Notes: a model not told the origin generated them from the letters alone. Counted from the stretch's first letter, positions 1 to 8,124 are shown. The stretch is 15,082 nt of DNA from an uncultured Chlorobiota bacterium (GCA_947311265.1 CAMZKQ010000252.1:1-15082), one strand, 5' to 3'. Numbers and translations are program-made.

Positions 1-823
1 GTTGGCGGAGCTGTGTTGCCATTTGCCCCATTGATGTGGCTAGCTCGCCAACTTCATCATTTGAACTGCTTAAAATTTCGATATTTAGGTTGCCTTCGGC
101 AAGGCGTTTTGAGGTTTCTGTAAGTTGAATTATTGGCTTGGCAATTCGCCTGCTAATTATTAAAATAATAATAGAGGCAAGAACGAGTAAGCTCACTATA
201 ACATAAAACATCAGTTTTAGGTAGCCCGTTTGTTGTTCTTTCATTACGGCAACGGCATCGTCAATATCATCAATGTAATTCCCAGTGCCTATGACCCACC
301 CAAATGGCTCGTACAGAAGTAGGTAGCTTCTTTTTGGTTTGGGGTCTCCGTTTTTCACTTTCGGGAAGCGGTAATCTGAAAATCCGCCACCGTTAGTGCC
401 TTTGCGAAGGAAATCTTTAATGATATATTTGCCATCTACATCTTTTACATTAATTCTATTTTTTCCTTGTGCTGCTCGGTTGCTCGATACTATGTTTGTT
501 CCTGCAAGATTATCGACCCAAAAATAACCGTTGCTGCCGTATTTCATGTTACGTATTATTTCTGCTCCTAATTTTTTTGCAGAATCTAGGCTCATATTGC
601 CTTTTTTATGCTCGTTACGCAAGGTGGTAAGCATGGTATGTACGGTTTCTGTTTCCCAGCGGGCAATGGTATCAAAATCTTTTCGCATCGTATCTTCGTA
701 GGCAAAGAGGGAGCTTTTGCCTGAGTTGCCTGTCATGAAAGCAATCATCACGCCGATGGCAATCCCAACAATAAGTGTTGGGCTGATGGATAGGCTAATT
801 ATTTTTGAAGCTATTTTTTTCAA
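1..823 (-). CDS. Cache-HAMP membrane sensor, N-terminal part (probable methyl-accepting chemotaxis protein or sensor kinase)
   Basis: This is the first 274 residues of a transmembrane sensor; the C-terminal output domain lies beyond base 1. Reading from 823: a TM helix at about residues 8-29, then a periplasmic domain (about 35-190) with single-Cache (sCache_2-like) hallmarks such as GYFWVD at 99-104 and the tract ending in GWVIGTGNYIDDID near 175-188. A second TM helix (about 195-217) and a HAMP linker follow, the latter with RRIAKPI and, later, DEVGELASHMGQMA. The family senses small extracellular ligands and passes the signal through HAMP. The start is TTG (821-823): an in-frame TAG lies three codons upstream, and the first ATG (residue 26) falls inside the first TM helix. 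Without the C-terminus I cannot tell chemoreceptor from histidine kinase, cyclase or phosphatase. Confidence 0.85.
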   Translation of the reverse strand, partial: MKKIASKIISLSISPTLIVGIAIGVMIAFMTGNSGKSSLFAYEDTMRKDFDTIARWETETVHTMLTTLRNEHKKGNMSLDSAKKLGAEIIRNMKYGSNGYFWVDNLAGTNIVSSNRAAQGKNRINVKDVDGKYIIKDFLRKGTNGGGFSDYRFPKVKNGDPKPKRSYLLLYEPFGWVIGTGNYIDDIDDAVAVMKEQQTGYLKLMFYVIVSLLVLASIIILIISRRIAKPIIQLTETSKRLAEGNLNIEILSSSNDEVGELATSMGQMATQLRQ

Positions 824-871
824 TTCAGACTAGTGCCTTTAATTTTAGATGTATGAAGCCAGTTTGGCAAG

Positions 872-950
872 TTGCCTTGCGAGTAGTTTAAGTATTTAAT
901 TTTCAGTACCTAATAAGCATTCCACTTTAGTAAAAGCTCTCGCAAGGCAA
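872..950. repeat. 12-bp inverted repeat with a 55-base loop
   Basis: The arms TTGCCTTGCGAG (872-883) and CTCGCAAGGCAA (939-950) are perfect reverse complements, and six Ts follow the right arm (951-956). It lies in the gap between pgi and the sensor gene. On the plus strand it resembles a terminator with an over-long loop, yet both flanking genes read minus. It could be part of a structured RNA or the ends of a very small mobile element; the sequence does not decide. Confidence 0.45.
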
Positions 951-1012
951 TTTTTTAGCTTGCTGCTATTTTAGTATATGCAAATAAGGTGCTAAACTTT
1001 TTAGAGGGGTAT

Positions 1013-2332
1013 TTATTTCTTCAATAATTTATCCCTTTCGCCTTCAAATCCTGGTTTTTCGAGTAGGGCAAACATATTTTTCTTGTATGCTTCAACGCCA
1101 GGTTGGTCAAAAGGGTTTACCCCAAGTAAGTAGCCACTAATGCCACAGGCTTTTTCAAAGAAGTAGATAAGTTCGCCTATTTCGGCTTCGCAAAGGGTGT
1201 CTAGTTCTATGCGGATATTAGGCACACCGCCTTCGATATGGGCGAGCATAGTACCTAGTTCTGCATTTTTATTTACCTCGTCCAAATCTCGCCCAGCGAG
1301 ATAATTTAGCCCGTCCAAGTTAGCCTCATCGGTGGGTAGTTTAAATTTGTTATCTGGTTTGTTAATTGAAATTACGGTTTCAAATAGGTTGCGTCTGCCT
1401 TCTTGTATGTACTGCCCCATGGAGTGTAGGTCTGATGTAAAATCTACGCTTGCCGGAAAAATGCCTTTGCCTCCTTTGCCTTCGCTTTCGCCGTAGAGTT
1501 GCTTAAACCACTCGGCAATGTAGTGTAGTTTTGGGTTGTAGTTGGCTAAGATTTCAATATCGAAGTTTTTTGCAAGTAGTGCGTTTCGTATTGCGGCGTA
1601 TTTTACTGCTGGGTTGTTGCCGGTTTCTGTTTCTAATGCCATTTTTTTTGCTCCTCGTACGAGTTCTCTAATATCGAATCCTGCAATAGCAATTGGCAAA
1701 AGCCCTACAGGTGTAAGTACAGAGAATCGTCCGCCTATATCGTCGGCAATGTCGAATGTTTTGTAGCCTTCGGTATTGGCTAGTTTTTTTAATGCTCCTT
1801 TTTTTGCATCTGTAATTGCAATGATTCTTTTTCTGGCGCCTTTTCTTCCGTATTTTATTTCTAAATCTTTTTTGAGTACTCTAAATGCTAATGCTGGTTC
1901 GGTGGTTGTGCCTGATTTTGAAATAACGGTAAGTCCATAGGAGTGTTTGTAAAGAAGTACTTGCAATTCGTGCAAATAGTCGGCACTAATGTTTTGCCCA
2001 GCAAAAATAACGAGTGGGTATTTTCTTTCTATTCTAAGGTTTTCAAAACTACCTGATAGTGCTTCTATTATTGCTTTTGAGCCAAGGTATGAGCCACCTA
2101 TGCCGATAACTACCATTACTTCTACGCTATTGTGTATTTTTTTTGCTGTGTTTTCAATATCTGTAAGTAGCTCGTCGGATAGTTCGCTGGGCAGGTTTAC
2201 CCAGCCTAGAAATTCGCTACCTTTTCCTGTTTTTTGGTGAAGTGCTGTGTTTTGCACTTTTGCTTCTTCTTTAAATTTTTCAAATTGTTGTTTATCAACA
2301 AATTTAAGGGCTTTGCTTATGTCTAATTTCAT
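1013..2332 (-). CDS. pgi: Glucose-6-phosphate isomerase
   Basis: This cytosolic enzyme interconverts glucose 6-phosphate and fructose 6-phosphate in glycolysis and gluconeogenesis. At 439 residues it has the length of the short bacterial form (about 440-450) rather than the E. coli form (about 550). Visible motifs are VIGIGGSYLGSKA (75-87), the sugar-phosphate loop SKSGTTTE (138-145), the family signature GGRFSVLTPVGLLP (200-213), GESEGKGGKG (281-290) carrying the likely catalytic Glu, DLHSMGQ (301-307) with the likely ring-opening His, and NPFDQPGVEAYKKNM (406-420) with the likely active-site Lys. All core residues seem present. The ATG lies only 24 bases after the stop of the upstream repeat-protein gene, with no room for a separate promoter, so the two are probably co-transcribed. 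I saw no strong terminator after it. Confidence 0.97.
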   Translation of the reverse strand: MKLDISKALKFVDKQQFEKFKEEAKVQNTALHQKTGKGSEFLGWVNLPSELSDELLTDIENTAKKIHNSVEVMVVIGIGGSYLGSKAIIEALSGSFENLRIERKYPLVIFAGQNISADYLHELQVLLYKHSYGLTVISKSGTTTEPALAFRVLKKDLEIKYGRKGARKRIIAITDAKKGALKKLANTEGYKTFDIADDIGGRFSVLTPVGLLPIAIAGFDIRELVRGAKKMALETETGNNPAVKYAAIRNALLAKNFDIEILANYNPKLHYIAEWFKQLYGESEGKGGKGIFPASVDFTSDLHSMGQYIQEGRRNLFETVISINKPDNKFKLPTDEANLDGLNYLAGRDLDEVNKNAELGTMLAHIEGGVPNIRIELDTLCEAEIGELIYFFEKACGISGYLLGVNPFDQPGVEAYKKNMFALLEKPGFEGERDKLLKK

Positions 2333-2356
2333 GTTTTAATTAATTGTATTATCTTT

Positions 2357-4006
2357 TTATTTGAGTTTGTGTTCGTTTATCATTATCTTTTTCCCTTTAA
2401 GGGAGAACCAACTGAATGAGTTTCTGTTTTCGTTGTATCCTTGGGCAAATATATTGTTTTGTTTTTGTTTTTTTCCGTCGATATAAAATATGTTATTGGG
2501 GTTATCTATCAGTAGGCTGTGTGCCCTATTTGGGCTCGTTAGTATTTGTGCGTATTTTGCTTTTACTTCTGTCCCGTTTACTCTATAATAGCTATCTTTC
2601 CCTTTTTTATAGTTCTGGTAAGTGGGGTTGGTGTTCCATGTTACTCTATCAAATTCTCCTAGTTTTTTACCATTTACAATAAGGTAGAATTTTCCATCCT
2701 TCTTGCCAGCAAAGCAGTATTTTCCATCAAGCACTTCGTGTTTAGTTACATTTTTGAATGGCCCGAATGTTTTATTATCAACAAAAACATAAGCCCCTCC
2801 ATTTTTTTTGTAGCGAATGAGGAAAAATCCTGTTTTGTCAATTTTCACATCAGATTTTTCATAAGGGCCATATTCTTTGCCGTTGATATTTACAAAGCTG
2901 GCTCCATCACGGTCAAATTTATAAGCGTAAGTATTTTCTTTTATTGTAAGCCAAGTTATCTTGCTGTATGGCCCGTAGGTTTTGCCTTTTATTAGTACAA
3001 AGTCTTTGTCTTTTAAGGTGGTATAGTAGTAGTTTTCTCGCTGATAATAATCAACGTTATATTTTTTATAAGGGCCATTAATTTTACCATTGATGCTGTA
3101 ATATTTTTTATCCTTATAGGTAGTGTATCGAAAATAAGTATTGCCTTTTTTGTCAGTATTAAATTGTGTACTCCCATACGGGCCATAAGGTTTTCCGTTG
3201 ATGTTACCGTAAGCTTTTCCTTGTAGTGAGTAATGATAGCTATACTTTCCTGTTTTGGGGTCTAATGTAGCTTTGCTAAAATTGGATGAGCCTTGGTATC
3301 TTCCGGGTTCTAAATTCTGGACATCTTTACCGTTTAGGTTTACTTTCCATTGCCCATGATTGGCGTATGCAAATATATATTTCCCGTTATCCGAAATTTT
3401 CAATACTCGTACCTGTACTCTACCATATTTAGGGTGCTTATCTACCTCTCTAATTATTTTTCCGTTTACAATCAGTTTCCATTTTCCGTTTTCTTGAGCC
3501 ACAAAGGCATAGTTGCCATTCTTTGCTAAGGCTATTCGCCTTACTTGTGGGCGGGGGTATGCTCCTTTTGTAAGTTCTATTTTTCTTATTTTTTTACTAT
3601 TTAGATAAATGTACATTTGTTTATTAGTAGAGGCAAAAAACACATTCTCATAGTAACTGTGCAAAACTTTTGTAAAAGGGCCATAAGTTTTCTCTGCCCT
3701 ATGGTGATACCACTTCCCATTTTTTTTGTAGCTATACACTTCATTGTCGTTAGAAAACATAATTTCTTGGTAAGGGCCTTTTTTCTTACCGTTTTCGATG
3801 CAGTAATAGACCACTGCACTGCCTTTAATTTTACTGATAAAAATTCGGCTTTCTGTTCCTTTTTTAGTGATTGCAAGTTGGTGTTCTAACTGAAAAATGA
3901 TTTCTTCTCCGCTCCCTAGCGTGTATGCTAATTGGCTTTTTATTTTTTGTGAATACCCTGAAAAAGCAATAAAAAAAGATAAGAGTGTAATAAAAAAACA
4001 TTTCAT
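2357..4006 (-). CDS. Secreted NGK/GPY-repeat protein of unknown function
   Basis: I do not recognise this 549-residue protein as a characterised family. It begins with a signal peptide (residues 1-20, ending GYSQ), so it is exported. The rest is rich in Tyr, Lys and Gly and built on a repeat of about 32-36 residues with core NGK-x-YGPY-x-K. GPY or GPF occurs at 77, 109, 275, 311, 345, 380 and 415; the last five are spaced 34-36 residues apart, and degenerate copies fill 120-270 and 450-549. Each unit looks like a few short beta strands ending in the NGK turn, which suggests a beta-propeller or beta-solenoid similar in style to WG-repeat proteins (inference). No catalytic motif and no type IX secretion C-terminal domain is evident. 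It precedes pgi by 24 bases, probably in one transcript. A -7 element candidate lies at 4035-4042. Confidence 0.8.
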   Translation of the reverse strand: MKCFFITLLSFFIAFSGYSQKIKSQLAYTLGSGEEIIFQLEHQLAITKKGTESRIFISKIKGSAVVYYCIENGKKKGPYQEIMFSNDNEVYSYKKNGKWYHHRAEKTYGPFTKVLHSYYENVFFASTNKQMYIYLNSKKIRKIELTKGAYPRPQVRRIALAKNGNYAFVAQENGKWKLIVNGKIIREVDKHPKYGRVQVRVLKISDNGKYIFAYANHGQWKVNLNGKDVQNLEPGRYQGSSNFSKATLDPKTGKYSYHYSLQGKAYGNINGKPYGPYGSTQFNTDKKGNTYFRYTTYKDKKYYSINGKINGPYKKYNVDYYQRENYYYTTLKDKDFVLIKGKTYGPYSKITWLTIKENTYAYKFDRDGASFVNINGKEYGPYEKSDVKIDKTGFFLIRYKKNGGAYVFVDNKTFGPFKNVTKHEVLDGKYCFAGKKDGKFYLIVNGKKLGEFDRVTWNTNPTYQNYKKGKDSYYRVNGTEVKAKYAQILTSPNRAHSLLIDNPNNIFYIDGKKQKQNNIFAQGYNENRNSFSWFSLKGKKIMINEHKLK

Positions 4007-4350
4007 TGTTTATTTCTTAAATTAAAAAGTATCCCAAAAGTAATAAAAATACTTGATTTGTATTAATTTATTTGCAGATAATTAAATGCTCGTTGCTATT
4101 CCCTTTGCAAAAGTAGAACTAAAAATCTATAAAAGAAATACCAACCAACTGTATATAAAAGTGTTACGGTTTATTTTATTGTATTTACTCCTTATTCCTA
4201 TTTAACAATACTGAAAAAACAAAACAGCAATATAACAACTAACACTCATTGCCTAGAAGCCATTTTTTCTGCCCAAGAAAATATTTAGCGTTTTTTATTT
4301 CACTTTATTTTTAGCACTTTTGTTTAAATTTTTTTTACTTAAAACACAAT
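4007..4350. promoter_or_regulatory. Divergent intergenic region between the repeat protein and the alginate-export-type barrel
   Basis: These 344 AT-rich bases hold no convincing ORF. Both flanking genes read away from it, so it must carry two promoters. For the minus gene, TACTTTTG (4042-4035 on the minus strand) matches the Bacteroidota -7 consensus TAnnTTTG exactly and would give a short leader to the ATG at 4006; I see no good -33 partner. For the plus gene, CACTTTTG (4315-4322) matches with one mismatch, 28 bases before the ATG. I see no RNA gene or repeat here. Confidence 0.5.
4035..4042 (-). promoter_or_regulatory. Candidate -7 promoter element for the repeat protein-pgi unit
   Basis: On the minus strand this reads TACTTTTG, an exact match to the Bacteroidota -7 consensus TAnnTTTG, placed 28 bases before the ATG at 4006. 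No TTG was seen at the expected distance upstream, so the assignment rests on the -7 box alone. Confidence 0.4.
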
Positions 4351-5643
4351 ATGAAGCAAACACTATTAGTATTAGCCGCCATTTTATTTATATTTTCGCC
4401 TTTGCTAAAGGCACAAGATTCTAGTTTTTTTTCGCTTGATGCTCAAATAAGAACTCGTGGCGAATACCGAAATGGCTACAAAGCCCTTCCTACGGAGCTA
4501 AACAAAGCCGCACTTTTTGTAGCACAACGCACACGCTTAGGCGTAAAATACAATACCAAGAAAATAAATATAAGTGTTGAAGCACAAGACGTTAGGGCTT
4601 GGGGCAACGACTCAAAAGTTACTGCAACAGGGGCCTATGGCACGCAAGCGAGCATGAATGTATATGCTGCTTGGGCAGAAATTTTCCTTACCAAAGAACT
4701 ATCCTTAAAAGCCGGTAGGCAAGAGCTTAGATACGACGATGGTAGGCTACTGGCTTGGCGTAACTGGGGCAGCTTTGGGCAAACCTATGATGCCGCTTTA
4801 CTGAAATTTAAGAATGAAAATTTAAGCGTTGATTTTGGGGGCAGTATTAACAATATGTCCGAAAGTAAATTTAGTGCCGATTATGCCTCCTCCAATTTTA
4901 AACACATGGGGCTAGCCCACCTAAAGTACCATATAAATAAGCCACTGTCCATATCCGGAATATACCTACTCACTGGGCGAGAGCAAAGTATGGATACTAT
5001 ACACTACCTAAATACAGTAGGCACAAACATACTTTACAAACATAAAAATAGCCCTCTTTACCTTAGGCTAAGTGCCTATTATCAAAATGGAAAAATAAAC
5101 GACTCTATAAAAGCCAATGCCTTTTTAGTAGGCATAGAGGGCGGTTATAAATTTGGAAACTTTTATGCAGGCACAGGGCTAGACTATATTTCTGGCGACA
5201 ATACAAATACCACAACTACCAACGAAGCATTTGACCTACTTTATGGAGCAAGGCACAAATATAGTGGTACATTAAACTACTATACACAGGCTAAACATAC
5301 TAAATTTGGTGGGCTTATCAACCCCTATATTGATTTAAAATACAAACTCAATAAAACCCACAAATTCAGGCTGAAAATACACTACTTTCAACTCGCACAG
5401 GACGTGCTAAGTGGCACATCTGGCGATGCGTATTACAAAAAAAACCTTGGCGAAGAACTCGATTTTACTTACCAATACAAACTCACTAAATTTGCAAAAC
5501 TACAAGTAGGATATAGCACCTACTTCGCTACCGAAACCCTTAATACATTCAAAGGCGTTACCGACACCGATAAACCAGAGCAGCCCAATTATGTGTACAT
5601 TATGCTTACACTAAAACCACAACTTTTTAGTATCAATAAATAA
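4351..5643 (+). CDS. Alginate-export-type outer-membrane beta-barrel protein
   Basis: This 430-residue protein has a signal peptide (about residues 1-21, ending LLKA) followed by alternating hydrophobic and polar strands typical of a porin-like barrel. It resembles the alginate_exp domain family: an N-terminal strand IRTRGEYRNGY, the stretch FVAQRTRLGVKY, and AWAEIFLTKELSLKAGRQEL followed by the LAWRNWGSFGQTYD region. In Pseudomonas this family forms the alginate exit channel AlgE, but Bacteroidota members are common and their substrates are mostly unknown. No alginate synthesis genes are visible here, so a substrate should not be assumed. The protein ends TLKPQLFSINK without a classical terminal aromatic residue. 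It leads a same-strand run with the membrane protein (9-base gap) and the lipid kinase. Confidence 0.8.
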   Translation: MKQTLLVLAAILFIFSPLLKAQDSSFFSLDAQIRTRGEYRNGYKALPTELNKAALFVAQRTRLGVKYNTKKINISVEAQDVRAWGNDSKVTATGAYGTQASMNVYAAWAEIFLTKELSLKAGRQELRYDDGRLLAWRNWGSFGQTYDAALLKFKNENLSVDFGGSINNMSESKFSADYASSNFKHMGLAHLKYHINKPLSISGIYLLTGREQSMDTIHYLNTVGTNILYKHKNSPLYLRLSAYYQNGKINDSIKANAFLVGIEGGYKFGNFYAGTGLDYISGDNTNTTTTNEAFDLLYGARHKYSGTLNYYTQAKHTKFGGLINPYIDLKYKLNKTHKFRLKIHYFQLAQDVLSGTSGDAYYKKNLGEELDFTYQYKLTKFAKLQVGYSTYFATETLNTFKGVTDTDKPEQPNYVYIMLTLKPQLFSINK

Positions 5644-5652
5644 AAACAAACC

Positions 5653-6646
5653 ATGGAAGTCGAAAATAATTACAACGATTACAACAAAACCCACATTCAA
5701 TTTCAGGAAGTGAGGGATTTTGGGGCACTCATGGGTGCAGCTTTCAGCTTTTACAAACAAGAGTTTAAATTACTAACCAAAGCCCTCCTTTTTTTTGCCA
5801 CTCCATTTGTTGTAGTAGGCACTGTTTTGCTAGGCATAATGGGCAGCCTACTTATGGATTTTCGAGGTCCAGAAGATTCTATGGTTATTCAAATATTTAG
5901 TTTCATTGCAGGTTTTATGCTTTTGCTTTTGATTGGCTACAGCATGGTAAATGCGGTAATCCACAATTACACCAACATTTATGTTGAAAAAGGAAAAGGT
6001 AATTTTGAACTAAATGATATTTGGGAGGGCGTAAAATCAAACTTTTTCAAACTATTTTTCGACCAGTTGGCTATAGGTATAGCCGTTTTTATTGGTTTGA
6101 TGTTTTTTTTATGTTCCCGGTATTTACCTACAAACGGCACTTTCGTTTGTATATATAATAAGTGTACGAGAAAAATTACCCTTTACAAAAGCCATTTCAA
6201 GAAGCTTTGAAATCATAAAAGACAACTGGTGGATTACCTTCTTGGTAGTGATGGTGGTAGGCATGATATTGGGTTTCATCTCCTACATATTTGTAATCCC
6301 AGCTTATGCCATAATGATTATTGGCACTACAATGAACGAGTTTAACGCCGCCATGCTTTATGGCGGTATCGCTTCTCTTTTACTCTTGTTTTTATTTCAG
6401 ATATTTGCCTACTCCATACAACAACTGACCATTAATTTTCAATATTTTAGCTTGGTCGAAGAGAAAGAAAGCCCAGAATTACTTCGCCGAGTAAACGCAA
6501 TGCGAAATACAGTGGACAGCGAACCCGAAAGCAAATTTAGCTTCGCTACCGAAAAAGAAAATCAACCAACAGAAGTAAACCCCTTTTCAGATGCTGCAAA
6601 AGAAGACAACAAATACGATGACTTCGAGCGGTTTAAACCAAAATAG
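5653..6646 (+). pseudogene. Polytopic membrane protein interrupted by a +1 frameshift in an 8-T run (possible sequencing error)
   Basis: The span is 994 bases, one more than 331 codons. The reading frame from ATG 5653 stays coherent to about residue 152, then gives a non-membrane tail and stops at 6210. From 6110 the next frame continues the protein (FYVPGIYLQTALSFVY, then RSFEIIKDNWWITF) through to the stop at 6646. Removing one T from the run 6103-6110 restores a single protein of about 330 residues. The repaired product has about six hydrophobic segments: near 43-67, 77-103 and 131-165, two around the second half, then the stretch before a hydrophilic acidic tail of about 60 residues (PELLRRVNAM to DFERFKPK). 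It resembles uncharacterised Bacteroidota membrane proteins with no known activity. It begins 9 bases after the barrel gene, so it is probably co-transcribed. Alternatives are a true inactivation, slippage-controlled expression, or a homopolymer read error; I favour the last. Confidence 0.8.
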
Positions 6647-6742
6647 GACTTCAGCCCCCTTAGCCATTTCCGAATAGTATTACAGTAAGTTTACAAATGT
6701 CATCAGTACTTCTATCGGAAAAAAATCACACTATAAAAGTAA

Positions 6743-7666
6743 ATGAGTACTCCAGCAATATGCTTTATAATAAACAGTATAAAAACTAAGCAGACCAGTT
6801 TTGAAAAGGAGGCACACCATGTTTTTTTAACTCCAAAACTAATATTCCGATACACCTTATATAAGGGGCATGGTATTGAACTTGCAAAAACAGAAATTGA
6901 AAGTGGCTGCGATTTCCTTATAGCAGTAGGTGGCGATGGTACAGTTAATGAAATGGTTAATGGCTATATGCTTGCCAGCCCAAAGGCTCGGAAAAAAGTT
7001 ATCCTTGGGCTTTTGCCCAAAGGCACAGGAAACGATTTTGCCAGAAGCATTTTTGCAAAAAAAGGATTAGCACAGCTTTATAACTCTATTAAAAACAAAC
7101 ATATTTCCCCTACGGATATTTGTCAAATTAGCTTCACAAACCCAGCAGGAAATCCACAACAACGTTATTTTATTAATATTGCTGATATTGGGATTGGTGC
7201 AAATACAGTTCAGATTGTAAATAATTCTAAAAAAAGGCTAGGCAGTAGTATCACTTTTTTGCTTGCCATTTTAAAATCGTTTGTAGGTTATAAACATCTG
7301 GAAGTAAAAATATCTAGCCCCAGCTATAACTATTCAGGAAAAATTGTTAGTGCCTGTTTTGCCAACGGCAAATGGTTTGGAAGTGGCCTAGGCATTGCTC
7401 CACACGCTAGTTTAAACGATGGAAAAATAGCACTCGTTGTTATTGGAGAGGTAAAAATGCGCACTTTTTTAGCCAAATTACCCTCCCTGAAAAAATTAAC
7501 GAAAATTAAGCATCAAAAAATCACCTACCAGAAAGTAGAGTATTGCAAAATTGAACCAATTTCAGAAAAATGCCCCTTGGAAGCCGATGGCGAATTTTTG
7601 GGCTATTTACCAGCAGAAGTTCGCATATACAAACATGCTACACAATTTTTAACCTCCGAAAAGTAG
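6743..7666 (+). CDS. Diacylglycerol kinase-family lipid kinase (YegS/DgkB-like)
   Basis: This 307-residue protein phosphorylates a lipid or polyprenyl-type alcohol using a nucleoside triphosphate; the exact substrate cannot be read from sequence. The DAGK catalytic domain shows GGDGTVNE at residues 63-70 (nucleotide-binding loop), PKGTGNDFA at 92-100, and an acidic ADGEFLG at 281-287 near the C-terminus, all in the order and spacing of YegS, BmrU and DgkB. The length is typical (about 290-310). There is no signal peptide or TM helix, so it is likely cytosolic or peripheral on the inner membrane. It follows the frameshifted membrane gene by 96 bases on the same strand; co-transcription is possible, and I found no good promoter in the gap. 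A weak terminator follows at 7692-7716. Confidence 0.9.
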   Translation: MSTPAICFIINSIKTKQTSFEKEAHHVFLTPKLIFRYTLYKGHGIELAKTEIESGCDFLIAVGGDGTVNEMVNGYMLASPKARKKVILGLLPKGTGNDFARSIFAKKGLAQLYNSIKNKHISPTDICQISFTNPAGNPQQRYFINIADIGIGANTVQIVNNSKKRLGSSITFLLAILKSFVGYKHLEVKISSPSYNYSGKIVSACFANGKWFGSGLGIAPHASLNDGKIALVVIGEVKMRTFLAKLPSLKKLTKIKHQKITYQKVEYCKIEPISEKCPLEADGEFLGYLPAEVRIYKHATQFLTSEK

Positions 7667-7691
7667 CCGCTATTTTATATTTGCCTTAATC

Positions 7692-7716
7692 AATAGGGAT
7701 AAAAACCTATTTTTTT
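7692..7716 (+). terminator. Probable rho-independent terminator after the lipid kinase
   Basis: AATAGG (7692-7697) pairs with CCTATT (7706-7711) across an 8-base loop, and the T run extends to 7716. The stem is short, with only two G-C pairs, so termination may be partial. Confidence 0.5.
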
Positions 7717-7737
7717 CTGATATTTTATCTTTTAGGG

Positions 7738-7768
7738 TTGCCAGATTAAAAAAATAATCCTTTATTTG
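7738..7768 (+). promoter_or_regulatory. Candidate Bacteroidota promoter for the cysteine-rich lipoprotein
   Basis: TTG at 7738-7740 is followed after 20 bases by TTTATTTG (7761-7768), one mismatch from TAnnTTTG. The spacing fits the -33/-7 layout of Bacteroidota sigma-ABfr promoters, and the -7 box lies 28 bases before the ATG at 7797. Confidence 0.5.
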
Positions 7769-7796
7769 CAGAATTATTAATCTAATTTACTTAAAC

Positions 7797-8090
7797 ATGA
7801 AAAAAGTATTATTTATTGCGATTGCAATATTCACCATGAGTGCCGTTATGGTATCTTGTGCCGACGAAGTTGCCAACGAGAAAAAGAAAGTTGAAAACAA
7901 AGTAGAAGAAGTTGTTGAGGACGTAAAAAAAGTAGTTGAAACCACCGAAACAGAGCAGCTTTTTACTTGCTCAAAATGCAAAGATGGCAAAACATTTAAG
8001 AAAGGAGAAAAATGCTGCGATGCTGAAATGATAGAAATCAAATGTTGTTCTGACGACAAAAAAAAATGTGATGCTGACAAAAAAGGCTAG
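7797..8090 (+). CDS. Small cysteine-rich lipoprotein, function unknown
   Basis: This 97-residue protein starts with a lipoprotein signal: a hydrophobic stretch (4-19) then VMVSC with the lipidated Cys at 21. A charged Lys/Glu/Val linker (about 22-52) follows and is probably helical. The C-terminal domain has seven cysteines in 34 residues: C58, C61, C73, C74, C83, C84 and C91, arranged as CxxC, CC, CC and a single Cys. That arrangement suggests metal binding or disulfide clusters. The order LFTCSKC...KGEKCCDAEM faintly recalls the YTCPMHP...CPKCGM layout of heavy-metal-binding domains, but His is missing and I would not assign it. I recognise no named family. It has its own promoter candidate upstream and a strong terminator after it, so it is probably monocistronic. 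An ORF on the opposite strand over the same bases is a shadow. Confidence 0.85.
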   Translation: MKKVLFIAIAIFTMSAVMVSCADEVANEKKKVENKVEEVVEDVKKVVETTETEQLFTCSKCKDGKTFKKGEKCCDAEMIEIKCCSDDKKKCDADKKG

Positions 8091-8124
8091 ACATACACTT
8101 TACAAATTTTAACAAAACGACTAT

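Noticed and set aside
86..98. GC-rich hairpin-like sequence TTGCC-TTC-GGCAA
   Set aside because: It lies inside the HAMP coding region of the sensor and is explained by codon choice.
2416..2682. Plus-strand ORF within the repeat protein gene
   Set aside because: The Phe/Tyr/Cys-rich translation is the antisense of the Lys/Asn/Tyr-rich repeats, with no independent support.
2357..4006. MORN or YwqK-type antitoxin reading of the NGK/GPY repeats
   Set aside because: MORN-type repeats are about 23 residues with a different G-x-Y pattern; here the unit is 32-36 residues and the protein is exported, so I left it unassigned.
4351..7666. An alginate or exopolysaccharide export locus
   Set aside because: Only the barrel resembles alginate export; no polymerase, epimerase, lyase or periplasmic partner genes are present and the downstream genes are unrelated in family.
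7787..8080. 97-codon minus-strand ORF over the cysteine-rich lipoprotein gene
   Set aside because: Its product is a low-complexity Ser/Thr/Phe-rich translation that mirrors the Lys/Glu-rich sense strand; the plus strand has a lipoprotein signal, a promoter candidate and a terminator.
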